A stretch of 50,283 nucleotides of DNA from Bacteroidia bacterium (GTDB taxonomy: Bacteria > Bacteroidota > Bacteroidia > 2-12-FULL-35-15). The translations under genes and the position numbers were made by a program. The notes under the pieces were generated by a model. The model made no database searches. It had not been told where the DNA came from and saw only the letters and a list, made by a program, of their open reading frames with translations. The stretch lies in the NCBI GenBank assembly GCA_020051175.1, contig JAGVJJ010000057.1, positions 1 to 50,283 of the forward strand, in the 5' to 3' direction. Below, piece by piece: positions 24,215 to 33,300 of this stretch. Each line of letters starts with the position of its first letter. The first letter of the stretch is position 1.

Positions 24215-26047
24215 CTAGGATTGATATGAGCGTTTCATTAATTCCTCTTCTGTAAATTCATCCGGCTTTGCACCGGTTTCTGTTTCCCTGTTTTCGGGCT
24301 TTTCAAGCAGTTGAAGCGCCAGCTTTTTAAATGCTGTCTGAAACGCTGCCAGCGTCCATTCTCCATACACAGTATGTCCGCCTTCATAGAGCTGACATTG
24401 GTATTCTTCGTACGTTGTAACATAACCGCAATAAGCGTTCGCATAACTGGATATAACCACTTTTTTTATACCTCTTTTTCCAAGAACACTCAGAAGTGTT
24501 TCTTTCAGGCGTTTTCCGGCAACGGTGGTAATCTCACCCGGAAATCCTGCAATGGCCAGTTCTCCGATAATTATCAGTTGCAACGGCAATACATGTGGTA
24601 TCCACGGGGTGCGCAGTGAACCGTTTTTGTATTGCTTTTTTACCGTTGCAATGCTCTTATCGGCTATGGAAGGAACTATGAGCCTGCTCATGTTGGATGT
24701 GCCCAATATCTTGCCGGCACCGGCTTCCAGCATAATGTCTTTTTTTCCCTGTATGCGGTATTTTGTATGAATGTTGTTTCGCTCCTTAGCACTCGCAAAC
24801 CGGGCCCTTAACAACTCATACTTTTTTACTGTGCGCGATAAGAAAAGGGCAACACTGCCCAAAGCAGGCGGCATTCCAGGCCCTTCGGCCGTGCCTCTGA
24901 AAAATGCTATTCCATGGCATGCAGGGCCCGTATACACTTCCTGCCCGTTCGTAAATTCCTTATCCGGCTGAACAGAAGAAAAATCAACATACATAAGCAC
25001 ATGATCGATCTCGCCCTTAAGTGGGGATTGTTTTAGAGCGGTTTCATAAATTTCAAGTGCTTTTAAATACTGCAGGTTTCCATTAAACCGGGCACTTTCA
25101 AAAGGATCAGCGTATTTACCACGCATCACTTTCTTTTTGCTGTCCCATATAAAATTAGGGCTCACATCACCGCTTACGCCTTGGGCAAAAGCAGCGGTAA
25201 AGCCATTCAGGCCAGTTGTGTTGCGGATATGCTTTTCAAAATAGCTGGCAGCATAGCCTTTGTTGTCATAACATATTTTTTTATTTGTATTGGGGATGCT
25301 GGTGGTATGAACACCAAACCAGTTGATCATCGCTCTTTGTATGCCATCCGGACTATCAATACGGAGCAGGGTCATTTCACGGTCTACTGCAAGATGCGTT
25401 TTTCCTTCAGCTACTTTCTGCACTTCGGGGTTGGCATTATAAGCCGGTAATGAACGGTTAAAGGCCACTTCCTGATCTGCTTCAAATGCACCTGTATTCA
25501 GATAAAGAGCGGCCGGTTTTATGTCAGATTCAGCGTGTTTAATTGCCTCTATAATGCCACCTGTAATTTTTTCAAATACTGCCGGAACAAAGCCAGGTAT
25601 ACTGAAATTATAAAACGGGTAATGCGAGTAACCGCCCGGAGCACTATGTGTATGCTGTGCTGTAAGAATTACGTTTTCATCCGTATAACCAAAATGCGGA
25701 TAGTTTGCATGGAGTCGTTTTACAACTTCTTTTTTTATTGCAATGGTTATAAAAGCAATTTCAGCATTTACAAATACAATCTTTTTTTTTGTTTCGGAAT
25801 CCCTTATTACAAAAGCTCTTGCCGACAAAGGTGTTTCTATTTCTTCAACAATATTAAAGTGCATGCCATAGCCCATCATGCCAATGCCTTTCGTAAACTG
25901 GGTAATATCTGCTGTTCCGCTTCCTGCTTCAAACATTTGAATGGTGTTTTTATCTGAATGAAAGTACAATTTTTTTTGATACCTTAAACCTAAAGTTAGG
26001 CCTGTGATGTTTGTTATTGTTGTGAATTTTTCAAATGCCCGGAACAT
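24215..26047 (-). CDS. Neutral ceramidase-like protein
   Basis: 610 aa. The N-terminal catalytic-type domain has AGSGTADITQFTKGIGMMGYG, VFVNAEIAFI, and the zinc-site motif TAQHTHSAPGGYSHYP. The later FAQGVSGDVSPNF block and the C-terminal EEYQCQLYEGGHTVYGEWTLAAFQTAFKKLA are also conserved in neutral/alkaline ceramidases (PF04734). The predicted start MFRAFEKF gives no signal peptide, unlike secreted ceramidases, so the protein is probably cytoplasmic or uses another route. It may act on sphingolipids or a related amide; many Bacteroidota make sphingolipids themselves. First gene of the minus-strand operon. The family is secure, the substrate is inference. Confidence 0.88.
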   Translation of the reverse strand: MFRAFEKFTTITNITGLTLGLRYQKKLYFHSDKNTIQMFEAGSGTADITQFTKGIGMMGYGMHFNIVEEIETPLSARAFVIRDSETKKKIVFVNAEIAFITIAIKKEVVKRLHANYPHFGYTDENVILTAQHTHSAPGGYSHYPFYNFSIPGFVPAVFEKITGGIIEAIKHAESDIKPAALYLNTGAFEADQEVAFNRSLPAYNANPEVQKVAEGKTHLAVDREMTLLRIDSPDGIQRAMINWFGVHTTSIPNTNKKICYDNKGYAASYFEKHIRNTTGLNGFTAAFAQGVSGDVSPNFIWDSKKKVMRGKYADPFESARFNGNLQYLKALEIYETALKQSPLKGEIDHVLMYVDFSSVQPDKEFTNGQEVYTGPACHGIAFFRGTAEGPGMPPALGSVALFLSRTVKKYELLRARFASAKERNNIHTKYRIQGKKDIMLEAGAGKILGTSNMSRLIVPSIADKSIATVKKQYKNGSLRTPWIPHVLPLQLIIIGELAIAGFPGEITTVAGKRLKETLLSVLGKRGIKKVVISSYANAYCGYVTTYEEYQCQLYEGGHTVYGEWTLAAFQTAFKKLALQLLEKPENRETETGAKPDEFTEEELMKRSYQS

Positions 26048-26137
26048 TTAATTGCGCTAAACTTAGTGTGTTCTTGGTGCTTTTAGTGCCTTAGTGGTAA
26101 TTTTGCGCGGTATTCCGCAGGAATTATCAAAAAGAAT

Positions 26138-26145
26138 TATATTTG
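26138..26145 (+). promoter_or_regulatory. -7 promoter box of the MaoC-like gene
   Basis: TATATTTG, a perfect TAnnTTTG, 26 bases before the ATG at 26172. Confidence 0.5.
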
Positions 26146-26171
26146 CCACGCAACACAATAAATGAAACAAT

Positions 26172-26597
26172 ATGGAAGTGGCCAAAACCCTTAGAATAGG
26201 CGATAAAACAGAGTTTACAAAACAAATTACCGAACAGGGTGTAATCTTATTTGCAAAAGTTTCCGGTGATGATAACCCTGTTCACCTGGATGAAGAATAC
26301 GCGAAAGGAACAATGTTCAAACAGCGTATTGCTCATGGATTTCTCGTAGGGAGCCTTATTTCCGCTGCTATTGCAAAGAACCTGCCTGGCAACGGAACTA
26401 TTTATTTAAATCAGAACCTTAAGTTCACAGCTCCCGTATACCTGAATGATATCATTACTGCATACCTTGAAATAACTGAATTTCCGAAAGGGAGCCAGGT
26501 GGTTTTAAGCACAGTTTGTAAAAACCAGGAAGGAAAAACGGTAATTGAAGGTACAGCTTTGGTAATGGCACCGAAAACTATGGTGCTTGAAAAATAA
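26172..26597 (+). CDS. MaoC-like (R)-specific enoyl-CoA hydratase
   Basis: 141 aa, a complete single hot-dog domain. The active-site motif is SGDDNPVHLDEEYA with Asp33 and His38, the pair used in PhaJ-type hydratases, followed by RIAHGFLVGSLISAAIA and YLNQNLKFTAPVYLND. It would hydrate trans-2-enoyl-CoA to (R)-3-hydroxyacyl-CoA in fatty-acid metabolism, in the cytoplasm. It is a single-gene unit with its own promoter box; the ceramidase-like gene is divergent and marR follows 130 bases later behind its own operator. Confidence 0.93.
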   Translation: MEVAKTLRIGDKTEFTKQITEQGVILFAKVSGDDNPVHLDEEYAKGTMFKQRIAHGFLVGSLISAAIAKNLPGNGTIYLNQNLKFTAPVYLNDIITAYLEITEFPKGSQVVLSTVCKNQEGKTVIEGTALVMAPKTMVLEK

Positions 26598-26661
26598 TTC
26601 AAGTGGTTGATGTTCAGTAAGTTGTGCTTGGTTGTGTAAAAGAATTTGAGAAGAATAAAAA

Positions 26662-26679
26662 TAAATGTATATACATTTA
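26662..26679. promoter_or_regulatory. Palindromic operator before marR
   Basis: TAAATGTATATACATTTA is a perfect 18-bp palindrome, 23 bases before the marR -7 box. The block ATGTATATACATTTAATGT is repeated with one change before yceI at 27195. Confidence 0.75.
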
Positions 26680-26701
26680 ATGTTTGTGTATGTAATTTTA
26701 T

Positions 26702-26709
26702 TATCTTTG
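26702..26709 (+). promoter_or_regulatory. -7 promoter box of marR
   Basis: TATCTTTG, a perfect TAnnTTTG, 18 bases before the ATG at 26728. The palindromic operator covers the expected -33 region. Confidence 0.6.
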
Positions 26710-26727
26710 TAATATCAAATTGGAAAA

Positions 26728-27177
26728 ATGGAAATAGGGAAGGAAATAAAACAGGCTAAATTTAAGAGTGAGCATCAAAAGATGCTCATAAACATCCTGT
26801 TCACGAGCGGTTGGTTAAGTTCAAAGCATGCAGCGAATTTGAAACCTTACGGGATATCCACACAACAGTTCAATATTCTGAGGATACTCCGTGGGCAGCA
26901 TCCCAAACCGGCAACCGTAAATTTGTTAATTGACCGGATGTTGGATAAAAACTCCAACGCATCGCGGCTGGTAGAAAAGCTGAGGTTGAAAAAGCTGGTG
27001 GAAAGAGCAACTTGTCCGGAAGACAGAAGGGCAGTAAATGTAATTATTACCCAGAAAGGCTTAGATCTGCTGGCCGAGCTGGATAAATCAGAGGAAAGTT
27101 ATATTGAGGCTTTGCATACAGTTACCGAGCAGGAAGCAGAACAGATTAATCTGCTTTTGGACAAATTAAGGGGATAA
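26728..27177 (+). CDS. MarR-family transcriptional regulator
   Basis: 149 aa. Winged helix in the centre (YGISTQQFNILRILRG, then PATVNLLIDRMLDKNSNASRLVEKLRLKKLV as the recognition helix) and the wing CPEDRRAVNVIITQKG, flanked by dimerisation helices. Regulators of this class repress stress genes until a small ligand or an oxidised Cys releases them. The only Cys is in the wing (TCPEDRR). The same palindrome core stands before its own gene and before yceI, so it probably controls itself and the downstream genes yceI, the 98-aa protein and pirin. Confidence 0.93.
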   Translation: MEIGKEIKQAKFKSEHQKMLINILFTSGWLSSKHAANLKPYGISTQQFNILRILRGQHPKPATVNLLIDRMLDKNSNASRLVEKLRLKKLVERATCPEDRRAVNVIITQKGLDLLAELDKSEESYIEALHTVTEQEAEQINLLLDKLRG

Positions 27178-27194
27178 AAAATTTACCCATATAT

Positions 27195-27206
27195 ATGTAT
27201 ATACAT
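27195..27206. promoter_or_regulatory. Second copy of the MarR-type operator, before yceI
   Basis: ATGTATATACAT, a perfect 12-bp palindrome, followed by TAAATGTGT. Together they match the marR operator block ATGTATATACATTTAATGT with one change. Lies 50 bases before the yceI ATG. Confidence 0.75.
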
Positions 27207-27255
27207 TAAATGTGTCTATTTTTAATTAACAATTAATACTAAAAACAAAAAAACA

Positions 27256-27807
27256 ATGGAAACACTAACAAAAAATGATGTAAAAGTTTGGTCGGTTGAC
27301 TCAACACATTCAAGCATTCACTTCGCTGTGAAACACATGGTGATAGCTCAAACAAAAGGTTCTTTTGCCGATTATAAATTAAAGGTGGAATCTGAAGGCG
27401 ATGATTTTTCCAATGCTAAAATTGAGCTGGAGATTGAAGTGAACAGTATCAACACCAGCATGCCGGATCGCGATAACCACTTGCGTTCTGCCGACTTTTT
27501 TGATGCTGAAAAATACCCGGCTATTAAATTTGTGTCTAAATCCATGACAAAAGTTACAGATGAGGATTATAAATTGACGGGTGATATTACCATCAAAGGC
27601 ATTACCCGCCCGATTGAATTTAATGTGAATTATGGTGGCCAGCTGGTAGACCCGTGGGGAAATACACGTGCAGGTTTCACAATTGAAGGAGCTATTGACC
27701 GCTTTGATTTCGGCTTAAACTGGAATTCCTTGTTGGAAGCCGGTGGTGCAGTAGTAGGTAAAACAGTGAAATTACAAGCCGAAATAGAGCTTGTTGCAGT
27801 AAAATAA
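27256..27807 (+). CDS. YceI-family lipocalin-like protein
   Basis: 183 aa, complete YceI domain: WSVDSTHSSIHFAVKHMVIAQTKGSF, then DNHLRSADFFDAEKYPAIKFVSK, GDITIKGITRPIEFNV and AGFTIEGAIDRFDFGLNWN. YceI proteins form a beta-barrel that binds a polyisoprenoid chain. There is no signal peptide, so this version is cytoplasmic, as is common for Bacteroidota copies linked to MarR and pirin. Likely role is in oxidative or electrophile stress, inferred from its neighbours. Under the second MarR-type operator. Confidence 0.93.
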   Translation: METLTKNDVKVWSVDSTHSSIHFAVKHMVIAQTKGSFADYKLKVESEGDDFSNAKIELEIEVNSINTSMPDRDNHLRSADFFDAEKYPAIKFVSKSMTKVTDEDYKLTGDITIKGITRPIEFNVNYGGQLVDPWGNTRAGFTIEGAIDRFDFGLNWNSLLEAGGAVVGKTVKLQAEIELVAVK

Positions 27808-27826
27808 GTTTTATCCGGGAAATAGT

Positions 27827-27848
27827 CCCTCTCTCCAAAGGAGAGGGG
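27827..27848. repeat. CTCTCC/GGAGAG hairpin spacer element
   Basis: CCCTCTCTCC, AAA, GGAGAGGGG forms a 9-bp stem with one bulged T. Same family as 4208-4228. It lies right after the yceI stop and may partly terminate transcription. Confidence 0.55.
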
Positions 27849-27886
27849 CTAAGGATAAGGCCCTCTGGCATAATATTTATGCACTA

Positions 27887-27944
27887 TTTAACAGGTAGCA
27901 GGAAGAACCGGATTTGATGGGAACATGGACCTGCACCTGTTAAA
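27887..27944 (+). promoter_or_regulatory. Structured leader before the 98-aa gene
   Basis: TTTAACAGGTAGCAGG (27887-27902) pairs with CCTGCACCTGTTAAA (27930-27944): 15 bp with a single bulged A, closing a 27-base loop. It ends 16 bases before the ATG at 27961, so it could influence translation start. No known RNA class is recognised. Confidence 0.45.
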
Positions 27945-27960
27945 CTAAAACTATACTACT

Positions 27961-28257
27961 ATGAATACTTACATGGTTATTATTGAGCTGCCGAAACACT
28001 TAAACGAAGAGTTTCTGGCTCGTGTGCCCGAACAGAGGCTGTGCATCAACGAACTGATGAATGAAGGAAGGGTGCTTCAGTATGCGCTGGCAATAGACAG
28101 GTCGAGTTTATGGCTCACCATTTCGGCTCATACAAAAGTGGAGGCAAAGGAAATTGTTGCTACCTTTCCGCTGATAGATTATATGAAGCCACGGTTTGTT
28201 GAACTGGCTTTCTATAACAGCATATCAACAGAATTGCCGAAATTAATAATGAATTAA
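27961..28257 (+). CDS. Small dimeric alpha-beta-barrel-type protein (muconolactone-isomerase-like)
   Basis: 98 aa. MNTYMVIIELPKHLNEEFLARVPEQ is a first strand and helix, then INELMNEGRVLQYALAIDRSSLWLTISA supplies two strands, followed by a helix (TKVEAKEIVATFPLIDYM) and a last strand (RFVELAFYN). The layout is a ferredoxin-like fold as in muconolactone isomerase/YCII-type proteins, which dimerise around a small hydrophobic ligand. Function unknown; the context (yceI before it, pirin 27 bases after it) suggests a role in handling quinones or other electrophiles. Confidence 0.7.
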   Translation: MNTYMVIIELPKHLNEEFLARVPEQRLCINELMNEGRVLQYALAIDRSSLWLTISAHTKVEAKEIVATFPLIDYMKPRFVELAFYNSISTELPKLIMN

Positions 28258-28284
28258 ATCCCCCAGATAAAGGAGAATCAAACA

Positions 28285-28995
28285 ATGAAAACCGTTTTTC
28301 ATAAAGCATCGGAGCGCGGTCATGTGAACCATGGCTGGCTAAATGCCAAACACTCATTCAGCTTTGCAAGCTTCTACAACCCGCAGAAAATGAACTTCGG
28401 TTTGCTGCGCGTATTGAATGACGATATTGTTGCACCTGGCATGGGCTTTGGTACGCACCCGCACGATAATATGGAAATTGTGACAATACCGTTAAGAGGT
28501 TCCCTGGAGCACCGCGACAGCATGGGAAACATCGGGGTGATACACCCTAATGAAATCCAGGCAATGAGTGCGGGCTCAGGTGTAACACATTCGGAATACA
28601 ACCATTCAAAAACAGAAGAAATCAATCTGTTGCAGATATGGGTTTTTCCAAAGGAAAGGAACATTACCCCACGTTATGACCAGCGGGTATTTACAGAAGA
28701 AGACAAGGCCGGAAAATTCAAAACCATTGTAGCGCCTGTAAAATCAGACGATGTCATGTGGATCAACCAGGATGCGTATTTTGCTATTGGTAAGTTCAAA
28801 GCCGGAAGCACCACTGATTATACCATTCAGCACAAAGGCAACGGGGCGTATGTATTTGTAATCGATGGAGAAGCAAAAATAGGAGAGCAAACCCTCGGAA
28901 AACGTGATGCATTGGGTATCTGGGATACGGATAAATTCAATGTCGAAGTTTCAAAAGATGCCGAAATACTGGTAATTGACGTGCCAATGAATTGA
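28285..28995 (+). CDS. Pirin-family protein
   Basis: 236 aa, two cupin domains. The N-terminal domain has HGWLNAKHSFSFASFYNP, the metal-binding GFGTHPHDNMEIVTIPLRGSLEHRDS (three His and a Glu) and GSGVTHSEYNHS. The C-terminal cupin is degenerate, as is normal. Bacterial pirins such as YhhW oxidise quercetin-like compounds or act as redox-sensitive regulators. It follows the 98-aa gene by 27 bases and probably belongs to the MarR-controlled transcript. Confidence 0.93.
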   Translation: MKTVFHKASERGHVNHGWLNAKHSFSFASFYNPQKMNFGLLRVLNDDIVAPGMGFGTHPHDNMEIVTIPLRGSLEHRDSMGNIGVIHPNEIQAMSAGSGVTHSEYNHSKTEEINLLQIWVFPKERNITPRYDQRVFTEEDKAGKFKTIVAPVKSDDVMWINQDAYFAIGKFKAGSTTDYTIQHKGNGAYVFVIDGEAKIGEQTLGKRDALGIWDTDKFNVEVSKDAEILVIDVPMN

Positions 28996-29032
28996 TAGTA
29001 AGATTGGTAGTCCCTTTCCGCCTTTTTTGATA

Positions 29033-29070
29033 AAGCTCGAAATGAACTGTGCGCGGGTCATTTCGAGCTT
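29033..29070. repeat. 13-bp stem hairpin, TCATTTCGAGCTT element
   Basis: AAGCTCGAAATGA (29033-29045) pairs perfectly with TCATTTCGAGCTT (29058-29070), 12-base loop, after the pirin gene. The right arm and what follows (TCGAGAAACGTG) resemble 12915-12941 (TCATTTGGAGCCGGTCGGGAAACGCG), so it is a dispersed short repeat. Confidence 0.6.
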
Positions 29071-29221
29071 GTCGAGAAACGTGTAAGGACTAATTTTTAA
29101 TCTGATTACTGTTGGCTTGTACCGGTTCAGCTATCCAAAACACTTCCTGACCGAAAATCATATTTACATATAAAATGTACCCTTACTTTTAATGCATTGC
29201 ATTAACCTGTAATCCATTAAA

Positions 29222-29668
29222 ATGATACGTTCCATCCTTAGTAATCACGAAATCATTGCGGTATTTATTGTCCGGGTATTCCTCGGGATGCTGTTCTTTT
29301 TCCAGGGATATGATGCCATATTCAGGGTGGGCCTGAAAAACATTACCGACAACTATTATCCCACATTGGAAAGAACCGGTGTTTCCCGTTCTGTAACGGC
29401 ATGGGGCGTTGTGTTTTCTTTCTATGTTCAGCTCATTGGTGGCTTTTTGCTTATCCTGGGCTTTATTAAATATTACGCATTGTGCCTGCTGGGCATCAAC
29501 ATGGTATTTACAGCGCTTGTATTTGGGGTTACTCAGCCCATGTGGGATTTGCGGGCAGCTTTTCCGCGTTTGGTTTTATTGGTGTTCCTTTTGTTCGTCC
29601 CTTGGCAATGGGATGTATTCTCTGTTGATTACTTCTGGTCCTTTTTCAGGTTTTTGAGGAGTTTCTAA
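29222..29668 (+). CDS. DoxX-like integral membrane protein
   Basis: 148 aa with four membrane spans (about 12-30, 58-80, 84-103, 115-135). The start AVFIVRVFLGMLFFFQGYDAIF and the Gly-rich second span match the DoxX/DoxD-like pattern. Such proteins are often linked to quinone or thiosulfate redox chemistry. It lies 226 bases downstream of pirin, past a REP-like hairpin, so it is probably transcribed on its own. Confidence 0.75.
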   Translation: MIRSILSNHEIIAVFIVRVFLGMLFFFQGYDAIFRVGLKNITDNYYPTLERTGVSRSVTAWGVVFSFYVQLIGGFLLILGFIKYYALCLLGINMVFTALVFGVTQPMWDLRAAFPRLVLLVFLLFVPWQWDVFSVDYFWSFFRFLRSF

Positions 29669-29781
29669 AAGCAAATATTCTGTTTATTCTGTGAATCTGT
29701 AGCCAATTGTGCGTGCAAATGGTATTATTTGTTATTCACTCATCTATTTACAATCTCATTTTACTTTACTATATTTGTAAT

Positions 29782-29959
29782 ATGACAACTCTTGCTGAAA
29801 TAAAGCATCTATTGAAGGCGCATAAGGAATATTTGGCTCTTAAGTATAACTTGAGTCTTATGACCATTTTTGCTTAAAATAAAAGTCGACCTTGTTTCAA
29901 AAAACGGTATTAAACCACAATACCTGAAGCAAATTGAACAGGACTTAAGCTATGTCTAA
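29782..29959 (+). pseudogene. Remnant of an MNT nucleotidyltransferase antitoxin (MntA)
   Basis: The first 32 codons read MTTLAEIKHLLKAHKEYLALKYNL..., the start of a minimal nucleotidyltransferase, but hit a stop at 29875. From 29876 a second frame gives KIKVDLVSKNGIKPQYLKQI and ends at 29957-29959, overlapping the next ATG by eight bases. That is the C-terminal part of the same family. The middle, with the catalytic GSxxRG...DxD motif, is deleted, so the antitoxin cannot work. A TATATTTG promoter box (29770-29777) survives just upstream. Confidence 0.8.
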
Positions 29960-30292
29960 ACGCGATCCCCGCCTTTTGGTTTCTGATATCATAGAGTCAA
30001 TTGAAAAGATAAAACGTTACACTGCAGGATATACATATGAAATGTTTATGGATGATTCCAAAACACTAGGTGCTGTTATCAGAAATTTTGAGATTATTGG
30101 AGAAGCCGCCAATCAGCTTCCTGAAGATTTTAAAGAATCCTATCCCACTATTGATTGGCATAGAATCAGAGGTTCCGCAACCGGATAGTACACGATTATA
30201 TGGGAATTGATTTTAAGACTGTTTGGATTATAATTCAGGAATATCTGGATAACCTTTACAATGATCTTGAAAAATTTGGAAAGTTGTTGTAA
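29952..30292 (+). pseudogene. Frameshifted HepT-like HEPN toxin
   Basis: Residues 1-75 match HEPN/DUF86 toxins (SKRDPRLLVSDIIESIEKIKRY, then LGAVIRNFEIIGEAANQLPED and IDWHRIRG). A one-base deletion near 30172 breaks the frame exactly at the RNase motif. Restoring one T gives GFRNRIVHDYMGIDFKTVW, with the Rx4-6H catalytic site, and the frame then continues to a TAA at 30290-30292. Without it the protein stops at 30188 and lacks the active site. Loss of toxin and antitoxin together fits harmless decay of the pair. Confidence 0.82.
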
Positions 30293-30387
30293 ATAGTCAT
30301 GTATTCATTCATTTCCCGTCAAAATTGTAAAACTCATTTTTTTACTATACATTGTAGTCTTGTTTTACCGGATTACTCGTAAGGTAA

Positions 30388-33300
30388 ATGAAAAAGTTAG
30401 ATTTCTTTCTGTTTAGTGCATGTTTTTTACTGGCCGTGGTTGTATTTGCCCAGCGCGGGAAACATGGCAATGTTACCGTCAATACGGTCAACCGTATTGT
30501 GAATGAATATACAGCCCTTACTGCCGATGCAGCTGCAGGAGCAACTACCATTACTGTTGCAGCAAGTAGTCTTAATGCCAATAACCGCTTTTCAACTAGC
30601 CTTGTAGAGGGTGATCTCATTATGATTATTCAGATGCAGGGTGTAACCCTGCTTGGGCAGCCTGATTCCACCTTTCCTTTTTTTAGCAACCCCGACAATG
30701 TTACTTGGGGTGAAATTATCAACTACAACAATTGTGGGAACTATGAGCTGCGCCAAGTAGCATCTGTACCGGGCGGTACAAGTATAGAGCTGGATTGCGG
30801 CCTGGAACATGATTATACTGCTGCCGGAAGGGTGCAGGTAGTGCGTGTTCCACGTTATAATTCGCTGACCATTACTGCCCCAGGGGTTCTGACCTGCGAT
30901 GCCTGGGATGGTGTTGTAGGGGGTATACTTGCTATTGAAGTCAAAGAAAACACGGTTCTGAACACCGGGGCAAAAATGAATGTGAGTGGTAAAGGGTTTA
31001 GGGGCGCAGCCCTATATACCCCGGGCCCTTCACGTTCACAGTTTCCCTGGTTTTCCTCGATCAATACCGAAATGTCTGCAAACAAAGGCGAAGGCGTTGC
31101 CGGGTCAGGTGCTGATTTAATACCGTATGGCGGACAATATGGTCGTGGAGCTGCTGCCAATGCTGGCGGTGCCGGCAATGTATGGAATTGTGGTGGCGGT
31201 GGTGGTGCCAATGCCGGTGCTGTAAACGGGTGGACCGGTCAGGGGAATCCCGATGTTTCCAACCCTTCATGGGCGGCTGCCTGGAACCTTGAAGCTCCGG
31301 GGTTTGCAACGTCAACATCATCTGGCGGTGGACGTGGAGGTTATTCATTTTCAGCGGATGACAAGGATGCTACTGTTGACCCGCCAGATAACAATGCATG
31401 GGGTGGTTATGCACGCAGAAATTTTGGTGGTATTGGAGGCCGGCCACTTGATTATTCTACTGGCCGCATCTTTATGGGTGGTGGTGGCGGTGGTGGTGAA
31501 CAGGACAATAACCAGGGTGGTGCAGGGGGCAATGGTGGAGGTATTATCTATTTCTGTGGCTATGGTAATTTTTCTATTGGTGCAAACGACTCCTTACTTG
31601 CTGATGGAAGCAGAGGGGGCGATTCCTATGTAACACCTCCATTAACCAGCTATAGTGGTAAAGATGGGGCTGGTGGCGGTGGCGGTGGTGGCACTATTCT
31701 TATAAATTGTGCCGGTTTTGTGTATAATTGTGTGCTGAGTGCTAGAGGCGGCCGTGGTGGCGATCAGGTGCTTACATCGGGTTCTCTTTATTTTGGAGAA
31801 AAAAATGAAGCAGAAGGTCCGGGTGGTGGTGGTGGTGGCGGATACATTGCTTTAACCTCAGGCAACCCTCAGCAAATTGTTACAGGTGGGCGAAATGGAA
31901 CCACCAATTCCGATGGTATGACAGAGTTTCCGGCTAATGGAGCTACACGCGGAGGTGATGGGTTTGCAAACCAGGTGCTTCCAACGGTTCAGGAGTTCTT
32001 TGCATCTTCAATGTCAGGATGTGCAGGCGATACTGTTACTCTTGTTGCACCAGGGCTTACCTGGTATGATTCATTAACAGGAGGTAATGTGATAGGTTTC
32101 GACACATTGATATTAGGACCATTGACTGGTGGTGGGATTACAGTTTATGTTGGTTCCTGTCCCGGTACATACCGGCACCCTGTATTGGTGATGGTGCTTC
32201 CCAATGTTGCTAATGTGTTTTATGGAGCCCCTTTGCCGCCAGGCGGCCCTTATTGTGAAGGTGAAGTAGTAATCTACAATGTGGGAGTACAAAATGGAGG
32301 CACAAACCCAACTTTTCAGTGGTATGTAAATGGCCAGCCGGAAGGGATTAACGAAAATACATTTACCAGTTCAACGCTTTCTGATGGGGACTCTGTTTAT
32401 TGTGTAATGACACCTGTAACCGGTTGTGCTGCTGGTAATCCGGATACAACCGAGACAATCGTTGTGGATATTGTTCCCATTGCAATTGTGGCAGTGTCAA
32501 TAGCTGCAGCACCCGGCAATGAATTGTGCGCTGGTACTACTGCATCGTTCACTGCTACGCCTGCTAATGGCGGAACTGATCCTGTTTATCAGTGGCAGCT
32601 GAATGGTGTAAATACAGGTACGGATTCATCCCTATATGTTAACTCATCACTTTCCAATGGTGATGTTATAAGCTGTATAATGACTTCCAATGCAAGCTGT
32701 ATCCAGGGCTCACCGGATACTTCCAATGTCATTAACATGATTGTAAATCCCTTGCCTGTTCCGGCATTTACATCTGATATAAACAGTGGCTGCCATCTTC
32801 CGCTCTGTGTGCAGTTTTCAGAAACAAGCGGTAATACCTATGCATCCTTAACGTATGACTTTGGTGACGGAAATACTGCTGCTACTGCAAATGCGCAGAA
32901 TTGTTTTATTGCTCCCGGAAATTATTCGGTAAGCCTTACCGTGGTGGATTCCAATAACTGCAGTGGCTCAACGGTTATTGGCAACATGGTAATTGTAACA
33001 CCGGAACCTGAAGCAGACTTTACATTTTCACCGGCAGAGGCTATTGTGGCCAATACTCCGGTAACCTTTACCAATGCTTCGGCAAATAACAATACATCTG
33101 CCTGGAACTTCGGTGATTCGTTGTCTGGCGGAAACGTTTCCGTACTGGTATCTCCTTCGCATGTGTACACTGCAGCGGGAACGTACTGTGTAGACCTTGT
33201 GGTAATGAACCTTTCCGGCTGTGCCGATTCCGTTACAAAATGTTTCACAGTTACCAATGAATCAAAAGTGGTGGTTCCAAACATGTTTACGCCTAATGGA

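Noticed and set aside
30855-31348. Two minus-strand ORFs rich in Pro/Ala and His/Arg opposite the Gly-rich protein
   Set aside because: They are complements of the GGT/GGC repeats and have no start context or recognisable domain.
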